Assembly (NCBI RefSeq): GCF_030812855.1
Contig: NZ_JAUSTK010000036.1
Span: 1-49,068 of the forward strand
From: Paenibacillus wynnii
GTDB lineage: Bacteria; Bacillota; Bacilli; Paenibacillales; Paenibacillaceae
DNA: 49,068 nt
Direction of reading: 5' to 3'
Below the pieces are notes generated by a model. The model was given only the letters and a program-made list of their open reading frames with translations, ran no database searches and was not told the DNA's origin. Shown here in pieces: positions 18,690-27,227 of this stretch. The position numbers and the translations under genes were made by a program. Each line of letters starts with the position of its first letter. Position 1 is the first letter of the stretch.

Positions 18690-18831
18690 AAGGAACGAAG
18701 TGGAAATTTGGAACTGGAGAAGCGTAGCGTTCGCCTTTATCTTCGGATTTCAACCGCTGAGCGGTTTAATCAAGAAATCCGAAGATAACAGCGATCGTAA
18801 GTCCAAAGTTTCCCGTAGTGACGGTTGTTGA
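18690..18831 (+). repeat. large imperfect palindrome / structured element with a 43-codon frame
   Basis: A perfect 15-bp stem (18737-18751 with 18774-18788, TATCTTCGGATTTC core) encloses AACCGC-TGA-GCGGTT (18752-18766). An outer pairing joins GGAAATTTGGA near 18702 to TCCAAAGTTTCC near 18802. A GTG frame, 18700-18831, with AAGGA 5 bases upstream, runs through it (43 codons, starting MEIWNWRSVAFAF). The element has a diverged inverted copy beyond the other end of lacZ. The rest of the 18568-18893 gap shows no other gene. Whether it is an RNA, a repeat or a small gene is undecided. Confidence 0.6.
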
Positions 18832-18893
18832 CCTATGCTTTAGATGTATCTTTTGTTTTACACTAAGTTAAATTCAAACTCTAACAACGTTCA

Positions 18894-19727
18894 TTATTTC
18901 ACTGATCCCGTCATCCCAGCCACAAACTGCTTCTGCATCAAGAAGAACACAATAGCGGTTGGAAGCGTTCCGATAACAATGGCGATTAAGATCATGCCAT
19001 AATCCGGCGCATAACCTGAACCAAGGATAGAGATAAGCAACGGCATGGTTTTGGTTTCAGGAGATTGCAGAACAATCAATGGCCAGAGATAGTTATTCCA
19101 GCTCGACATGAACGTAATAATTGCCGCAGCTGCATAGGTTGTTTTCATAGTAGGGATAAAGATCCGTAAAAAGATACTCAGTTCACTTAATCCATCTATA
19201 CGCCCAGCCTCAAGCAGTTCCTTAGGAAACATCTTCGTACTCTGGCGGAAGAAGAAAATAAGGAACGCCGTTGTCACCGTGGGAAGAATGACTGAAGTCA
19301 TTGTGTCTACTCCCATCCAGGGAAGGGTATCGGAAACATTGGCAAACATCCGGTATAGCGGCACCATCATAGCTGCAAAAGGAATCATCATGGATAACAA
19401 TAAAATGTTGAAGACAATATCCTTGGAACGGCTTCTGAATACCTCGAAACCGTATCCGGCCAGAGAAGCGATAAGTAAAGCCAATACGGTAGTTGTAATA
19501 GAGATTTTAGCCGAGTTAACAAGTGATAATTGAAGATCTGTCGTCTCTAATAGCTTACGGAAATTCTCCATCATATGAGTTCCCGGCAGCAATCTACCCC
19601 CTGTTACATCGACCGACTTATTCGTTGAGCTTATGACCATCCACAGAAACGGGAAGATGGATACGAAAGATATAATACTCAGGAAGAGGTATGTGAAAAA
19701 TCGTTTGCTCTTAAGCATTTTTATCAC
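18894..19727 (-). CDS. carbohydrate ABC transporter permease, MalG type
   Basis: 277 residues with six membrane helices. The EAA loop, which contacts the ATPase, is EAGRIDGLSELSIFLRIFIPTMK, and the C-terminus QKQFVAGMTGSVK is typical of the CUT1 MalG branch. It is the second membrane half of a sugar importer; no ATPase gene is in the locus, so a shared MsmK-like ATPase elsewhere is likely. Its start overlaps the end of the other permease by 17 bases, which indicates translational coupling. Confidence 0.92.
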   Translation of the reverse strand: MIKMLKSKRFFTYLFLSIISFVSIFPFLWMVISSTNKSVDVTGGRLLPGTHMMENFRKLLETTDLQLSLVNSAKISITTTVLALLIASLAGYGFEVFRSRSKDIVFNILLLSMMIPFAAMMVPLYRMFANVSDTLPWMGVDTMTSVILPTVTTAFLIFFFRQSTKMFPKELLEAGRIDGLSELSIFLRIFIPTMKTTYAAAAIITFMSSWNNYLWPLIVLQSPETKTMPLLISILGSGYAPDYGMILIAIVIGTLPTAIVFFLMQKQFVAGMTGSVK

Positions 19728-20607
19728 CTGCCACTTTGAACTGGAGGAACGAAAGCAATATGATCATAATTACGATGGAATAGGATACTGTAGCCGCATA
19801 TCCGAAGTCTGCGGAATACTTAAAGGACAAATTATAAATATATTGAGAGATGGTGAGCGTTGAATTTCCGGGTCCGCCTTTAGTAATATTCATAACCTCA
19901 TCGAACAATTGCAGGGTACCAATCGTCGAGGTAATAGAGGTAAACAAGATGATCGGCTTCAACAGAGGAATCGTGATTCCAAAAAACTGTCGTGCTGCGG
20001 AAGCCCCATCAATTTTGGCTGCCTCATAAATGGAATTGTCGATATTTTGCAGAGCAGACAGATAAAAAATCATGTTATATCCGGTCCAACGCCAGGTTAT
20101 GGCGATTACAATCGTAATTTTTGCCCAGAAAGGATCAGTAATCCATCCGATTGGCGTATCAATCAAATGCAGATTCAATAAGAACGTATTCACCAGGCCA
20201 TTGCCTGCGAACAAATATTTGAAAACGATAGCATAGGCAACCAATGAGGTTACACAAGGTAGAAAAATGGCTGTCCGGAAAAAGCCTTTGAATTTCAGCT
20301 TCTTATCATTCAGCAGCACAGATATAAACAGCGCTAGTACGATCATGATAGGCACTTGCACCAACAAATAAATAAAGGTGTTCTTTACTGCTGTGAAAAA
20401 CATTGCATCTGAGAATAACCGCTTGTAATTATCCAAACCAGTGAATTCAAGATTGCTTCCTGTCCCGGTCTGAAAGGACATGATTAACGCCTGTATCATC
20501 GGATAGAAATAAAAAATGAATATTAGGACTACTGATAACAGGACGAAGGACCATCCGGTTAGTACACTCCTACGACGGATGCTCATATTTGAGTTCGTAT
20601 TTTTCAC
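19711..20607 (-). CDS. carbohydrate ABC transporter permease, MalF type
   Basis: 298 residues with six membrane helices and the EAA-loop segment EAAKIDGASAARQFFGITIPLLKP. This is the first permease half of the CUT1 importer, partner of the MalG-type gene that it overlaps. It follows the sugar-binding protein gene with a hairpin (20649-20706) between, so it would be expressed at a lower level than the binding protein. Confidence 0.92.
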   Translation of the reverse strand: MKNTNSNMSIRRRSVLTGWSFVLLSVVLIFIFYFYPMIQALIMSFQTGTGSNLEFTGLDNYKRLFSDAMFFTAVKNTFIYLLVQVPIMIVLALFISVLLNDKKLKFKGFFRTAIFLPCVTSLVAYAIVFKYLFAGNGLVNTFLLNLHLIDTPIGWITDPFWAKITIVIAITWRWTGYNMIFYLSALQNIDNSIYEAAKIDGASAARQFFGITIPLLKPIILFTSITSTIGTLQLFDEVMNITKGGPGNSTLTISQYIYNLSFKYSADFGYAATVSYSIVIMIILLSFLQFKVAGDKNA

Positions 20608-20648
20608 AACGGCCCAACCCCTTCGAATTTAGATCTTATAAAAACAAC

Positions 20649-20706
20649 AACCTTGGACGCTCTCTCACACTCCTGACTGCTGGAGTAGCAGATTACGACC
20701 AAGGTT
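20649..20706 (-). terminator. hairpin between binding-protein and permease genes (possible attenuator)
   Basis: AACCTTGG pairs with CCAAGGTT across a 42-base loop with inner pairings. It is followed on the minus strand by TTGTTGTTTT. The position, 20 bases after the binding-protein stop, fits partial termination, which commonly sets binding protein above permease levels. Confidence 0.55.
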
Positions 20707-20725
20707 ACCTGGTGAGGACTCTTAC

Positions 20726-22042
20726 TTATTTAATCTGTGATTCTGCCTGAGCCTGTGCATCACTTAATACCTTGTCGATCTCTTTGCCGTTCAGAAAGTT
20801 TTGCATTTCAACGATCAGAATATCTTCAATCGCATAGGTATGGATACCGTAGTTTACACTAGGAATTTGCTCCGTCCAAGCTGCGAAATCAGTAACTACT
20901 TTTTGGCCTCCGAAGAAATCATTGGCTTGGCTGTAAGCTTCGCCGCTTGCCGCTGCTTTGAATGTTCCGATAACTCCGATATCTGTAAGCAGCTTTTGGT
21001 ACAGTTCTACATCAGAACCAAAAGTTTTAGCCATAAAGTCTGCTGCCGTATCTGCGCCATCTACGTTCATTACGTACCATGAGCTACCCCCGAGGTTGGA
21101 AGCATGTACGGATTTATCATTGCCTGGAAGTGTAGGAAGCGGTGCGATTCCCCATTTACCGGATTGAGTTGCCTCAGCCTTAATGGAAGCAGTAATCCAG
21201 TTGCCGGTAGGAACCGATGCAACATCCCCATTGTTCAGTGCGGCTACGAACTGGCTCCAGTCGGCATGAACATTAGCCACATTGGAATCCATCAGCTCTT
21301 TGTAGACTTCAAAAGCTTGTTTCAACGCTTCATTGTTAGCGAGATTAGGTGTTTTGCCATCCTCTGTTAAATACCAAGAACCTGCGGATTGAATCATCAT
21401 GCGGATAATACCAAGGTCATTTGGATCCAAAGTGATTAGCGCTTTACCTGTTTTTTCTTTTACTTTTTTACCAATTTCAATGTATTGCTTCCAATCAATA
21501 TTCTGCAAATCAGAAAGTTTGTAGCCAGCTTGCTCCAAATAGTCTGTTCTCACATATAACCCGGTTACACCAGAGTCAAATGGAATACCATATTGTTTGC
21601 CATCTAGACTGGTTGGTCCACTCTTGTAATCTGCAAAGTCAGTGCCTTTAATGGAGTTACTCAGATCAGTGAACGAATCCTTGTAGGATTGAAGAAAACC
21701 TTGTGCACGATAATCCTCGATCAGGACAATGTTCGGCAAGCCTTTCGTTGTACCGGAGTTAAGTCCAGTGTTTAGCTTTTGGATAATATCACTTTGGGCA
21801 TACTCGATAATGTTAACTTTCACATCAGGATTAATAGCGGCGTAAGTCTTTTTAGCTTCTTCTAATGCGGCAATATTAAAGGCTGGGTCCCAGGCCCAAA
21901 TTGTAATTTCTTTGGCCTCATTGCTTTTCGAACCTGTGTTTCCTGTATCTGCTGTGTTCTTCGAGCCCGAATTGGATCCGCAGGCTGTGAGTATCATCAT
22001 ACAAATTAACAGTAACGCAAAGCTTTTCTTCAAAGTCTTCAT
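20726..22042 (-). CDS. extracellular sugar-binding lipoprotein of an ABC importer
   Basis: About 438 residues. Lipoprotein signal: KKSFALLLICMMILTACGS with the lipobox Cys. A Ser/Asn/Gly-rich linker and then a SBP_bac_1 fold follow (EITIWAWDPAFN...). It delivers an oligosaccharide to the MalF/MalG-type permeases encoded next. The start is uncertain: the ATG at 22042 directly follows AAAGGGG, whereas a TTG at 22033 has 9-base spacing, and a GTG lies at 22072. The sugar cannot be read from the sequence; the beta-galactosidase in the same block suggests a galactoside. Confidence 0.9.
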   Translation of the reverse strand: MKTLKKSFALLLICMMILTACGSNSGSKNTADTGNTGSKSNEAKEITIWAWDPAFNIAALEEAKKTYAAINPDVKVNIIEYAQSDIIQKLNTGLNSGTTKGLPNIVLIEDYRAQGFLQSYKDSFTDLSNSIKGTDFADYKSGPTSLDGKQYGIPFDSGVTGLYVRTDYLEQAGYKLSDLQNIDWKQYIEIGKKVKEKTGKALITLDPNDLGIIRMMIQSAGSWYLTEDGKTPNLANNEALKQAFEVYKELMDSNVANVHADWSQFVAALNNGDVASVPTGNWITASIKAEATQSGKWGIAPLPTLPGNDKSVHASNLGGSSWYVMNVDGADTAADFMAKTFGSDVELYQKLLTDIGVIGTFKAAASGEAYSQANDFFGGQKVVTDFAAWTEQIPSVNYGIHTYAIEDILIVEMQNFLNGKEIDKVLSDAQAQAESQIK

Positions 22043-22078
22043 CCCCTTTTTGTATGTTTCTTTCTTTAGCACTTCGCT

Positions 22079-22092
22079 GTAAGCGCTTCCTG
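22079..22092 (-). promoter_or_regulatory. cre-like site near the binding-protein start
   Basis: AGGAAGCGCTTACA on the minus strand matches the CcpA consensus except for the first base, with a palindromic AAGCGCTT core. It lies just upstream of the coding start, so CcpA could block elongation. Confidence 0.5.
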
Positions 22093-22172
22093 ATTACATA
22101 CTTATCTTATCATCGCGGCTAAATGGATCGTTAGAAATTACTTTATGATGATTTGTCATTATTTCGCCTTAT

Positions 22173-22186
22173 TGAAAGCGCTATCC
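22173..22186 (-). promoter_or_regulatory. second cre-like site upstream of the binding-protein gene
   Basis: GGATAGCGCTTTCA on the minus strand is one mismatch from the cre consensus. It lies in the gap between the sensor kinase stop and the binding-protein gene. Together with the site at 22079 it suggests glucose repression of the importer. Confidence 0.5.
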
Positions 22187-22225
22187 ACGCCTCATTTGTT
22201 CTTTCTTTTGAAATTAGCATTATTT

Positions 22226-24004
22226 TTATGTGTTTATTAGCGGCAGGCGAATTTTGATCGTTGTTCCTTCATTTACTTTGCTGATAATCGTAACTCCATA
22301 CTCATCGCCATATAACAAAATAATCCGGTCATGAACATTTTTGATACCAATTCCCGTAAACAACTGGCGCTTGCTCTCGTTAGAAAGAGACAATTCTGCC
22401 CCCCCGCTTTCCATCCCATCCCCATTATCGACAACCTCACACAAGAGAGAACCAGACTCCTGAGAGATGAGCACATGAATATATCCCTCGCTTTTCTTAT
22501 TAAAGCCATGAAAAAAGGCATTCTCGATAAAAGGCTGAATAATTAGCTTCGGTACATGATAATCTATAGTGTCAGGTGCGATAAAAAAGTTAACTCTTAT
22601 CCGCTCCCCATAACGAACATGGTTGATAAAGACATAGGATTTCAAATTTTCCAGTTCTTGCGTTACCGTAATCGTTTCACTGACATTACTAAGAGCATTC
22701 TGTAGTAAAGAGATCAAGGCATGAATCGTATGGACGGCCTTCTCCTTACTGCCCTGCTGCACTAGAAATTTCACAGAGGAGAGTGTGTTATACAAAAAAT
22801 GAGGGTTAATCTGCTGTTGAAGAGCGGCCAGCTCGGCGTTGCGCTGTTCCTTCTGTGTCTGTACTAGCCTTTCCACATAGTCATTTAATTCATCCAGCAT
22901 ATAGTTATAGGCATGTCCAAGCTCCTGAAATTCGAAGCTGCCTGTTACCGTGATGTAATTATGGAAATTACGTTCTGTAATTTTGGACATTTGCCGGGTT
23001 AGCAAGGTTAAGGAACGGGTAAGCTTTCTAGAAATCAAAAAAACAACAATCAGGGCAACGATAACAATGGCTGAGCAGATCAACGCCACCATTTTGGTAT
23101 CCACCATTTGTCCCAAAGCCGTCTTCTTATCGATCAAATTCACAATATAGAAATCGTATGAGGATAGATAATCCGCTAAAACAATAACATCCTTGTCCCG
23201 GAAAGTTACGTTTTTATAATCCAGTCCCTTTTCTTGAATATCCTTTGCATCTTGCAATAAATCATCCGCTTTTTGCCCCAAAAGTTCACTTTGGTTGCTT
23301 GAAACAATTAAACCATCCTTATTCAGTATCGCAACATCATTTCCGCCGCTGACCATACTTGAGTAAAAGGATTGAAAAGCCTTTTCATGAATCGTAAAAT
23401 ACAGGGATCCATAAGTATCACCTGTGGTTCGTTCCATTAGCGATTTACTGGCGACGATCACTGCCTCTTGAGACGATGTAGGTGTACTCTTTTCCTGGTA
23501 GAACTGATACATCAGTCTTTTGGGATCGGCCATCGTATTTATAGTTATCTTATGATTTCTCAGTTCTTCATCGGTCATAAGCAAATTATTCGTATTGGTA
23601 GAATAGCTGCGGCCGTTCTGACCCATAATCTTAATCCCAACCTGATAAGCATCAACATTAGATTGAATCCTTTTCATCTGGGTGGTCATGTTGTAAAAGC
23701 TTCTAAATACCCTGGTAGAATCGGAGTCCTCCTCCGTTAAAAAGCTCTTGATGGTACCGCTTAGCTGCGTATTATTAGTAGCTGTTACGATTGAATAGTG
23801 AAAAGATTCAAAATTCGCTTTGATTTGATTAATCACTTTGGAATTCGTAATACTGAAGGTCTCCATGAACAATTTCTCCGACATGCGGACGGTCGTCCAC
23901 GATGCAGAGATGGCTACAGCAATAATGCTGACCACCATGACAATGAATATTTTGATAAAGAGACTGTAGAATTTGAACCTTTCCATAATAGCCCTCATAA
24001 CCAT
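22226..24004 (-). CDS. YesM-type sensor histidine kinase
   Basis: About 592 residues from the ATG at 24004; ATGs at 23998 and 23986 are alternatives, the last having AGGG 6-7 bases upstream. Membrane helix near the N-terminus, a roughly 270-residue extracellular Cache-like sensor, second helix (about residue 300), HAMP, then the His_kinase domain with LQQQINPHFLYNTLSSVKFL (phospho-His) and a HATPase_c with VDNGDGM and GIGIKNVHDRI. It phosphorylates the response regulator encoded just upstream, with starts 2-20 bases after that stop. Such pairs usually control the adjacent sugar importer. Confidence 0.92.
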   Translation of the reverse strand: MVMRAIMERFKFYSLFIKIFIVMVVSIIAVAISASWTTVRMSEKLFMETFSITNSKVINQIKANFESFHYSIVTATNNTQLSGTIKSFLTEEDSDSTRVFRSFYNMTTQMKRIQSNVDAYQVGIKIMGQNGRSYSTNTNNLLMTDEELRNHKITINTMADPKRLMYQFYQEKSTPTSSQEAVIVASKSLMERTTGDTYGSLYFTIHEKAFQSFYSSMVSGGNDVAILNKDGLIVSSNQSELLGQKADDLLQDAKDIQEKGLDYKNVTFRDKDVIVLADYLSSYDFYIVNLIDKKTALGQMVDTKMVALICSAIVIVALIVVFLISRKLTRSLTLLTRQMSKITERNFHNYITVTGSFEFQELGHAYNYMLDELNDYVERLVQTQKEQRNAELAALQQQINPHFLYNTLSSVKFLVQQGSKEKAVHTIHALISLLQNALSNVSETITVTQELENLKSYVFINHVRYGERIRVNFFIAPDTIDYHVPKLIIQPFIENAFFHGFNKKSEGYIHVLISQESGSLLCEVVDNGDGMESGGAELSLSNESKRQLFTGIGIKNVHDRIILLYGDEYGVTIISKVNEGTTIKIRLPLINT

Positions 24005-24005
24005 C

Positions 24006-25559
24006 CTACTCCTGACTGTAATATTGCCTTCTGTAGTGACTAGGCGATAATCCCGTATATTTTTTAAACACTTTGCAGAAATAGCTATGATCCCCGTACC
24101 CGACCATACTGCTGATTTCCGAAATGGGGGCACCGTCCCCCCGAAGCAGCTCTGCCGCTTTATCCGTTCTAACTTTATTCAAATGCTCCTTAAAACCTTC
24201 TTTGTTATGTGAGGTAAATAGACTCGATAAATAGGACGGGTTGAAATGAAAATGCTTAGACAGTTCAGTCAGACTCAAAGGTTCAGCATAATGATCTTCG
24301 ATATACTCAAGCAGCCGATTCATGTTCGCATTACTGGCCTGCGGGCCACCGGAATTAGTTGTGTACTGGAGAACTTTACTCAGAAAAGATTCCAACACAA
24401 AGATGGTCTCGTCCACATCCGGTGCTTCATCAATAGCACGAAACATTGCGTATTTAGCTTCCTCCAGCGTTTTGATATGTGTTAATTGGTTAGTGACATT
24501 AAAAATGATATTTCCTAAAAACGATTTGAATTCAAAGACATCGCTTTCATAGTGCATGGACAATGAGGTTACGTGCTGTCTTAAATCTGTAAAAGCCTCT
24601 TCCAGTTGAAGCCTTTTAATTTGCTCTGTAAAATGGGACAAATTAAACTTGTCAGGCTCAGTCTTAGATGTAGGCAGCTCCTCATGGATTAGAAGTACCT
24701 TATCCGGAAGAAAGAAGCGATATTGGAGCAGCTTCAAATAACTATTGTTATATACATCTGAGGCTTTACTCCACTCGTGAAACCCATCACTAAGTACCCA
24801 TCGGCGCTCAGGCTCCGACTCAGCTAACCCTTCTGACATGAGCCTCACAGCCTGGACAGTTTGACTCCATTGATTCTCTTTCAGATTAAACAGAAATAAG
24901 ATCGTGTTCTGCTCCCCTGGAACAGGATAATGGATAATATTTGGAACTTGTTTCTCTAATCTGGCTATTATCATTCCCTTAAGCTTGTCTAGTGTTTGTC
25001 TATCAGAAATTGTAGTGAGTCCTAGATCACAGCCCAGATAGAAGAACAGCTCATGAGGAAATTTATGGGACAATATATCGGAATCAGGTTCTACCTCGTA
25101 ACCGGAAATAATCCTGCTAAGAAGAGCATCTACAGAAAGAGCTTCCTTATCCGTGGAGTCTGGAGAAACTAAGCCAGGAATCTTGTCCTTCGTTTTATTT
25201 AACACTTGGAGCAATCCCTCTGCCTCCAGTTTTGGCTTCAAAATATAATCAGCTACACCACTTTGGAAAGTGGAACGTACATAATGGAATTCACTGAAGC
25301 TGCTTAATACAATAACCTCAATCTCCGGATAATCCCGTTTCACAATACGAGTTAGCTCCTGACCATCCATAACGGGCATCACAATATCTGTAATCACAAT
25401 ATGGGGTTTAAGCGATTGGACCAACTCCAGTGCTTCCTGCCCGTTGGACGCTTCTCCAACCAGTTGAAACCCTTCCCGTTCCCAGTCCAACACATATTTA
25501 ATACCCTGTCGAACCAATATTTCATCATCCACAATGAGCACCTTACATAGCTGGTTCAC
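24006..25559 (-). CDS. YesN-type response regulator with AraC DNA-binding domain
   Basis: 517 residues, GTG start with GGCGGGG upstream. Receiver domain 1-125 with the acidic pair D11/D12, phospho-acceptor D58 (DIVMPVMDG) and K108-type lysine (ILKPK). A middle region of about 280 residues without clear motifs follows, then two AraC-type helix-turn-helix units in the last 100 residues (LTELSKHFHFNPSYLSSLF; ISEISSMVGYGDHSYFCKVF). It is the partner of the YesM-type kinase and the likely activator of the binding protein and permeases downstream. Confidence 0.93.
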   Translation of the reverse strand: MNQLCKVLIVDDEILVRQGIKYVLDWEREGFQLVGEASNGQEALELVQSLKPHIVITDIVMPVMDGQELTRIVKRDYPEIEVIVLSSFSEFHYVRSTFQSGVADYILKPKLEAEGLLQVLNKTKDKIPGLVSPDSTDKEALSVDALLSRIISGYEVEPDSDILSHKFPHELFFYLGCDLGLTTISDRQTLDKLKGMIIARLEKQVPNIIHYPVPGEQNTILFLFNLKENQWSQTVQAVRLMSEGLAESEPERRWVLSDGFHEWSKASDVYNNSYLKLLQYRFFLPDKVLLIHEELPTSKTEPDKFNLSHFTEQIKRLQLEEAFTDLRQHVTSLSMHYESDVFEFKSFLGNIIFNVTNQLTHIKTLEEAKYAMFRAIDEAPDVDETIFVLESFLSKVLQYTTNSGGPQASNANMNRLLEYIEDHYAEPLSLTELSKHFHFNPSYLSSLFTSHNKEGFKEHLNKVRTDKAAELLRGDGAPISEISSMVGYGDHSYFCKVFKKYTGLSPSHYRRQYYSQE

Positions 25560-25667
25560 AGTAAATCCCCGCCTTCATTTGTTATCCTAATACCTAACAA
25601 CCCATGTTGGTGATTATAGATGGCTATTGCCAAGAAGGTCAAATGTAGTTTCTGGTCACCCCTTTAC

Positions 25668-26040
25668 TTTTACATTTCATATCGTCATTTCCGGCCTCGG
25701 GGGCGGATTCAATTGTATTTTTACATTTCATTTCGCCATTTCCGGCCACGAGGGTCGATTCAATTGCACTTTTACATTTCATTTCGTCATTTCCGGCCTC
25801 GGGGGCGGATTCAATTGCACTTTTACATTTCATTTCGTCATTTCCGGCCTCGAGGGCGGATTCAATGGTACTTTTACATCTCATTTCGTCCTTTTCAGCC
25901 TCCGGGCCTGATCCAATTGTACTTTTACATCTCATTTCGTCCTTTTCAGCCTCCGGGCCTGATCCAATTGTACTTTTACATCTCATTTCGTCCTTTTCAG
26001 CCTCTGGGCCTGATCCAATTGTACTTTTACATTTCATTTA
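25668..26040. repeat. 51-bp tandem-repeat array, seven full units plus a partial
   Basis: TTTTACAT recurs at 25668, 25719, 25770, 25821, 25872, 25923, 25974 and 26025, an exact 51-base period with no indels. Units 5 and 6 are identical and unit 7 differs by one base; units 1-4 form a more diverged subfamily. As 51 is a multiple of 3, frames stay open on both strands. The minus strand reads a 17-residue repeat, MKCKSTIESAPEAGNDE-like (132 codons, 25639-26037), without a good ribosome site. The plus strand reads an aromatic/Arg-rich repeat. Coding status is unproven. Confidence 0.85.
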
Positions 26041-26041
26041 C

Positions 26042-26160
26042 CGGTGCCCGTCTTCGTCGATACCCGTGGCGAAATAAACAACTTTACCCACTGACCGTGC
26101 TGCACTTGAGTTTCACGTACAACTCATCTAGGTATATAACAGGCCATCGAGTAGGGTTCC
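26042..26160 (-). pseudogene. decayed IS256-family transposase fragment
   Basis: On the minus strand RWPVIYLDELYVKLK matches the first catalytic-Asp region of IS256-type transposases. After a one-base frame change, GKVVYFATGIDEDGHR matches the segment that normally follows it. A stop comes immediately before the repeat array. No terminal repeats or further transposase motifs were found; 26160-26340 shows no gene. Confidence 0.6.
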
Positions 26161-26366
26161 ACCTTGGTGGTTTCGCAATCCTGCCGCTTATGTTGAAAGC
26201 AACCCGTCCATAATTTCGAGGCGGCATCCACTTTCCAAGAGAACTGTAACCTTATAGCCTTGAACTTTAATATAATCTCACAAAATATCCCGTATAATTT
26301 ACCATCATCGTCTACAGATTCCCAAAGAAACTAATCCCGTAAGTATCCAAGAAAGGATGATCATCA

Positions 26367-27218
26367 TTGATTATGTTCTTATTGTATACGTTAACCGTTC
26401 TCGTAATTCTTGTTGCCGTAATTGCAGGGGTTGTAGCGATTGCAAAACTGATGTTCAACAACAGTGTTAGGAAGCAAGTAAATCACATGTTTCATAATAT
26501 CTCCAACTTAAAAACTGAAATCATTCGCAAAGAAGATTTGGCAGGCCTACCGATTCCCGTTCAGAAATGGCTCATAGGCACCCATATTATCGGAAAAGAA
26601 AAGATCATAAATGTTCGTCTTGAACAAAAAGGGCAAATGCGTACAAAACAAGGCGGACCATGGATGCCAGTTCAGGCGGTGCAGTATTTTAGAGTGGATG
26701 AACCGGGGTTCGTATGGAAGGCCCATGTTAAAATAGCTCCTTTACTCCATATGAGCGGTGTGGATAATTATCATAAAGGTAAAGGTATAATGAACATTAT
26801 GCTTCTTTCTTTATTCTCAGTGGTCAAAGCGAAGGGGCCTGAAATGGACTTTAGCACAATGGTTCGATATTTGGCCGAGATGCCATGGTTTCCGACTGCC
26901 GCCTTACATCCATATATCCAATGGGAAGCGATTGATGAACACTCTTCACGAGCAACAATGAGCTATCAAGGAGTAAGCGCATCAGGCGTTTTCTCTTTTA
27001 ATGAAAAGAGCGATCTAATTAGCTTTTTCACCAAAAGATACAAAGAAATAAACGGGAAATATGTGTTAAGCGATTGGGGAGGCATTAATACAGAATTTAA
27101 AGAGTTTAACGGAATACGAATCCCTTCAAAGTCTGAGGTTATTTGGAAAGAGAAAAGCGGAGATTTCAACTGGTTTCAGTTAGAGATTACGGGCATTGAA
27201 TACAATCAACGATTCTAG
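26367..27218 (+). CDS. DUF6544/DUF6920-like membrane-anchored protein
   Basis: 283 residues, TTG start at 26367 with AAGGA about 9 bases upstream. One N-terminal membrane helix (about 4-28) precedes a soluble domain containing GQMRTKQGGPWMPVQAVQYFRVDEPGFVWKA-type segments (only part of the motif is quoted here) and a WFPTAALHPYIQWEAID region. This pattern is recurrent in small hypothetical proteins annotated as DUF6544 or DUF6920. No catalytic motif is recognised. It is a single gene, ending at an inverted repeat shared with the convergent GNAT gene. Confidence 0.7.
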   Translation: MIMFLLYTLTVLVILVAVIAGVVAIAKLMFNNSVRKQVNHMFHNISNLKTEIIRKEDLAGLPIPVQKWLIGTHIIGKEKIINVRLEQKGQMRTKQGGPWMPVQAVQYFRVDEPGFVWKAHVKIAPLLHMSGVDNYHKGKGIMNIMLLSLFSVVKAKGPEMDFSTMVRYLAEMPWFPTAALHPYIQWEAIDEHSSRATMSYQGVSASGVFSFNEKSDLISFFTKRYKEINGKYVLSDWGGINTEFKEFNGIRIPSKSEVIWKEKSGDFNWFQLEITGIEYNQRF

Positions 27219-27227
27219 GATATAAGC

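Noticed and set aside
25668..26040. CRISPR array
   Set aside because: Units are contiguous with no unique spacers and no cas genes are near.
25620..26213. 197-codon plus-strand frame through the 51-bp array
   Set aside because: It stays open only because the repeat length is a multiple of three; it has no ribosome site and its end runs over the opposite-strand transposase remnant.
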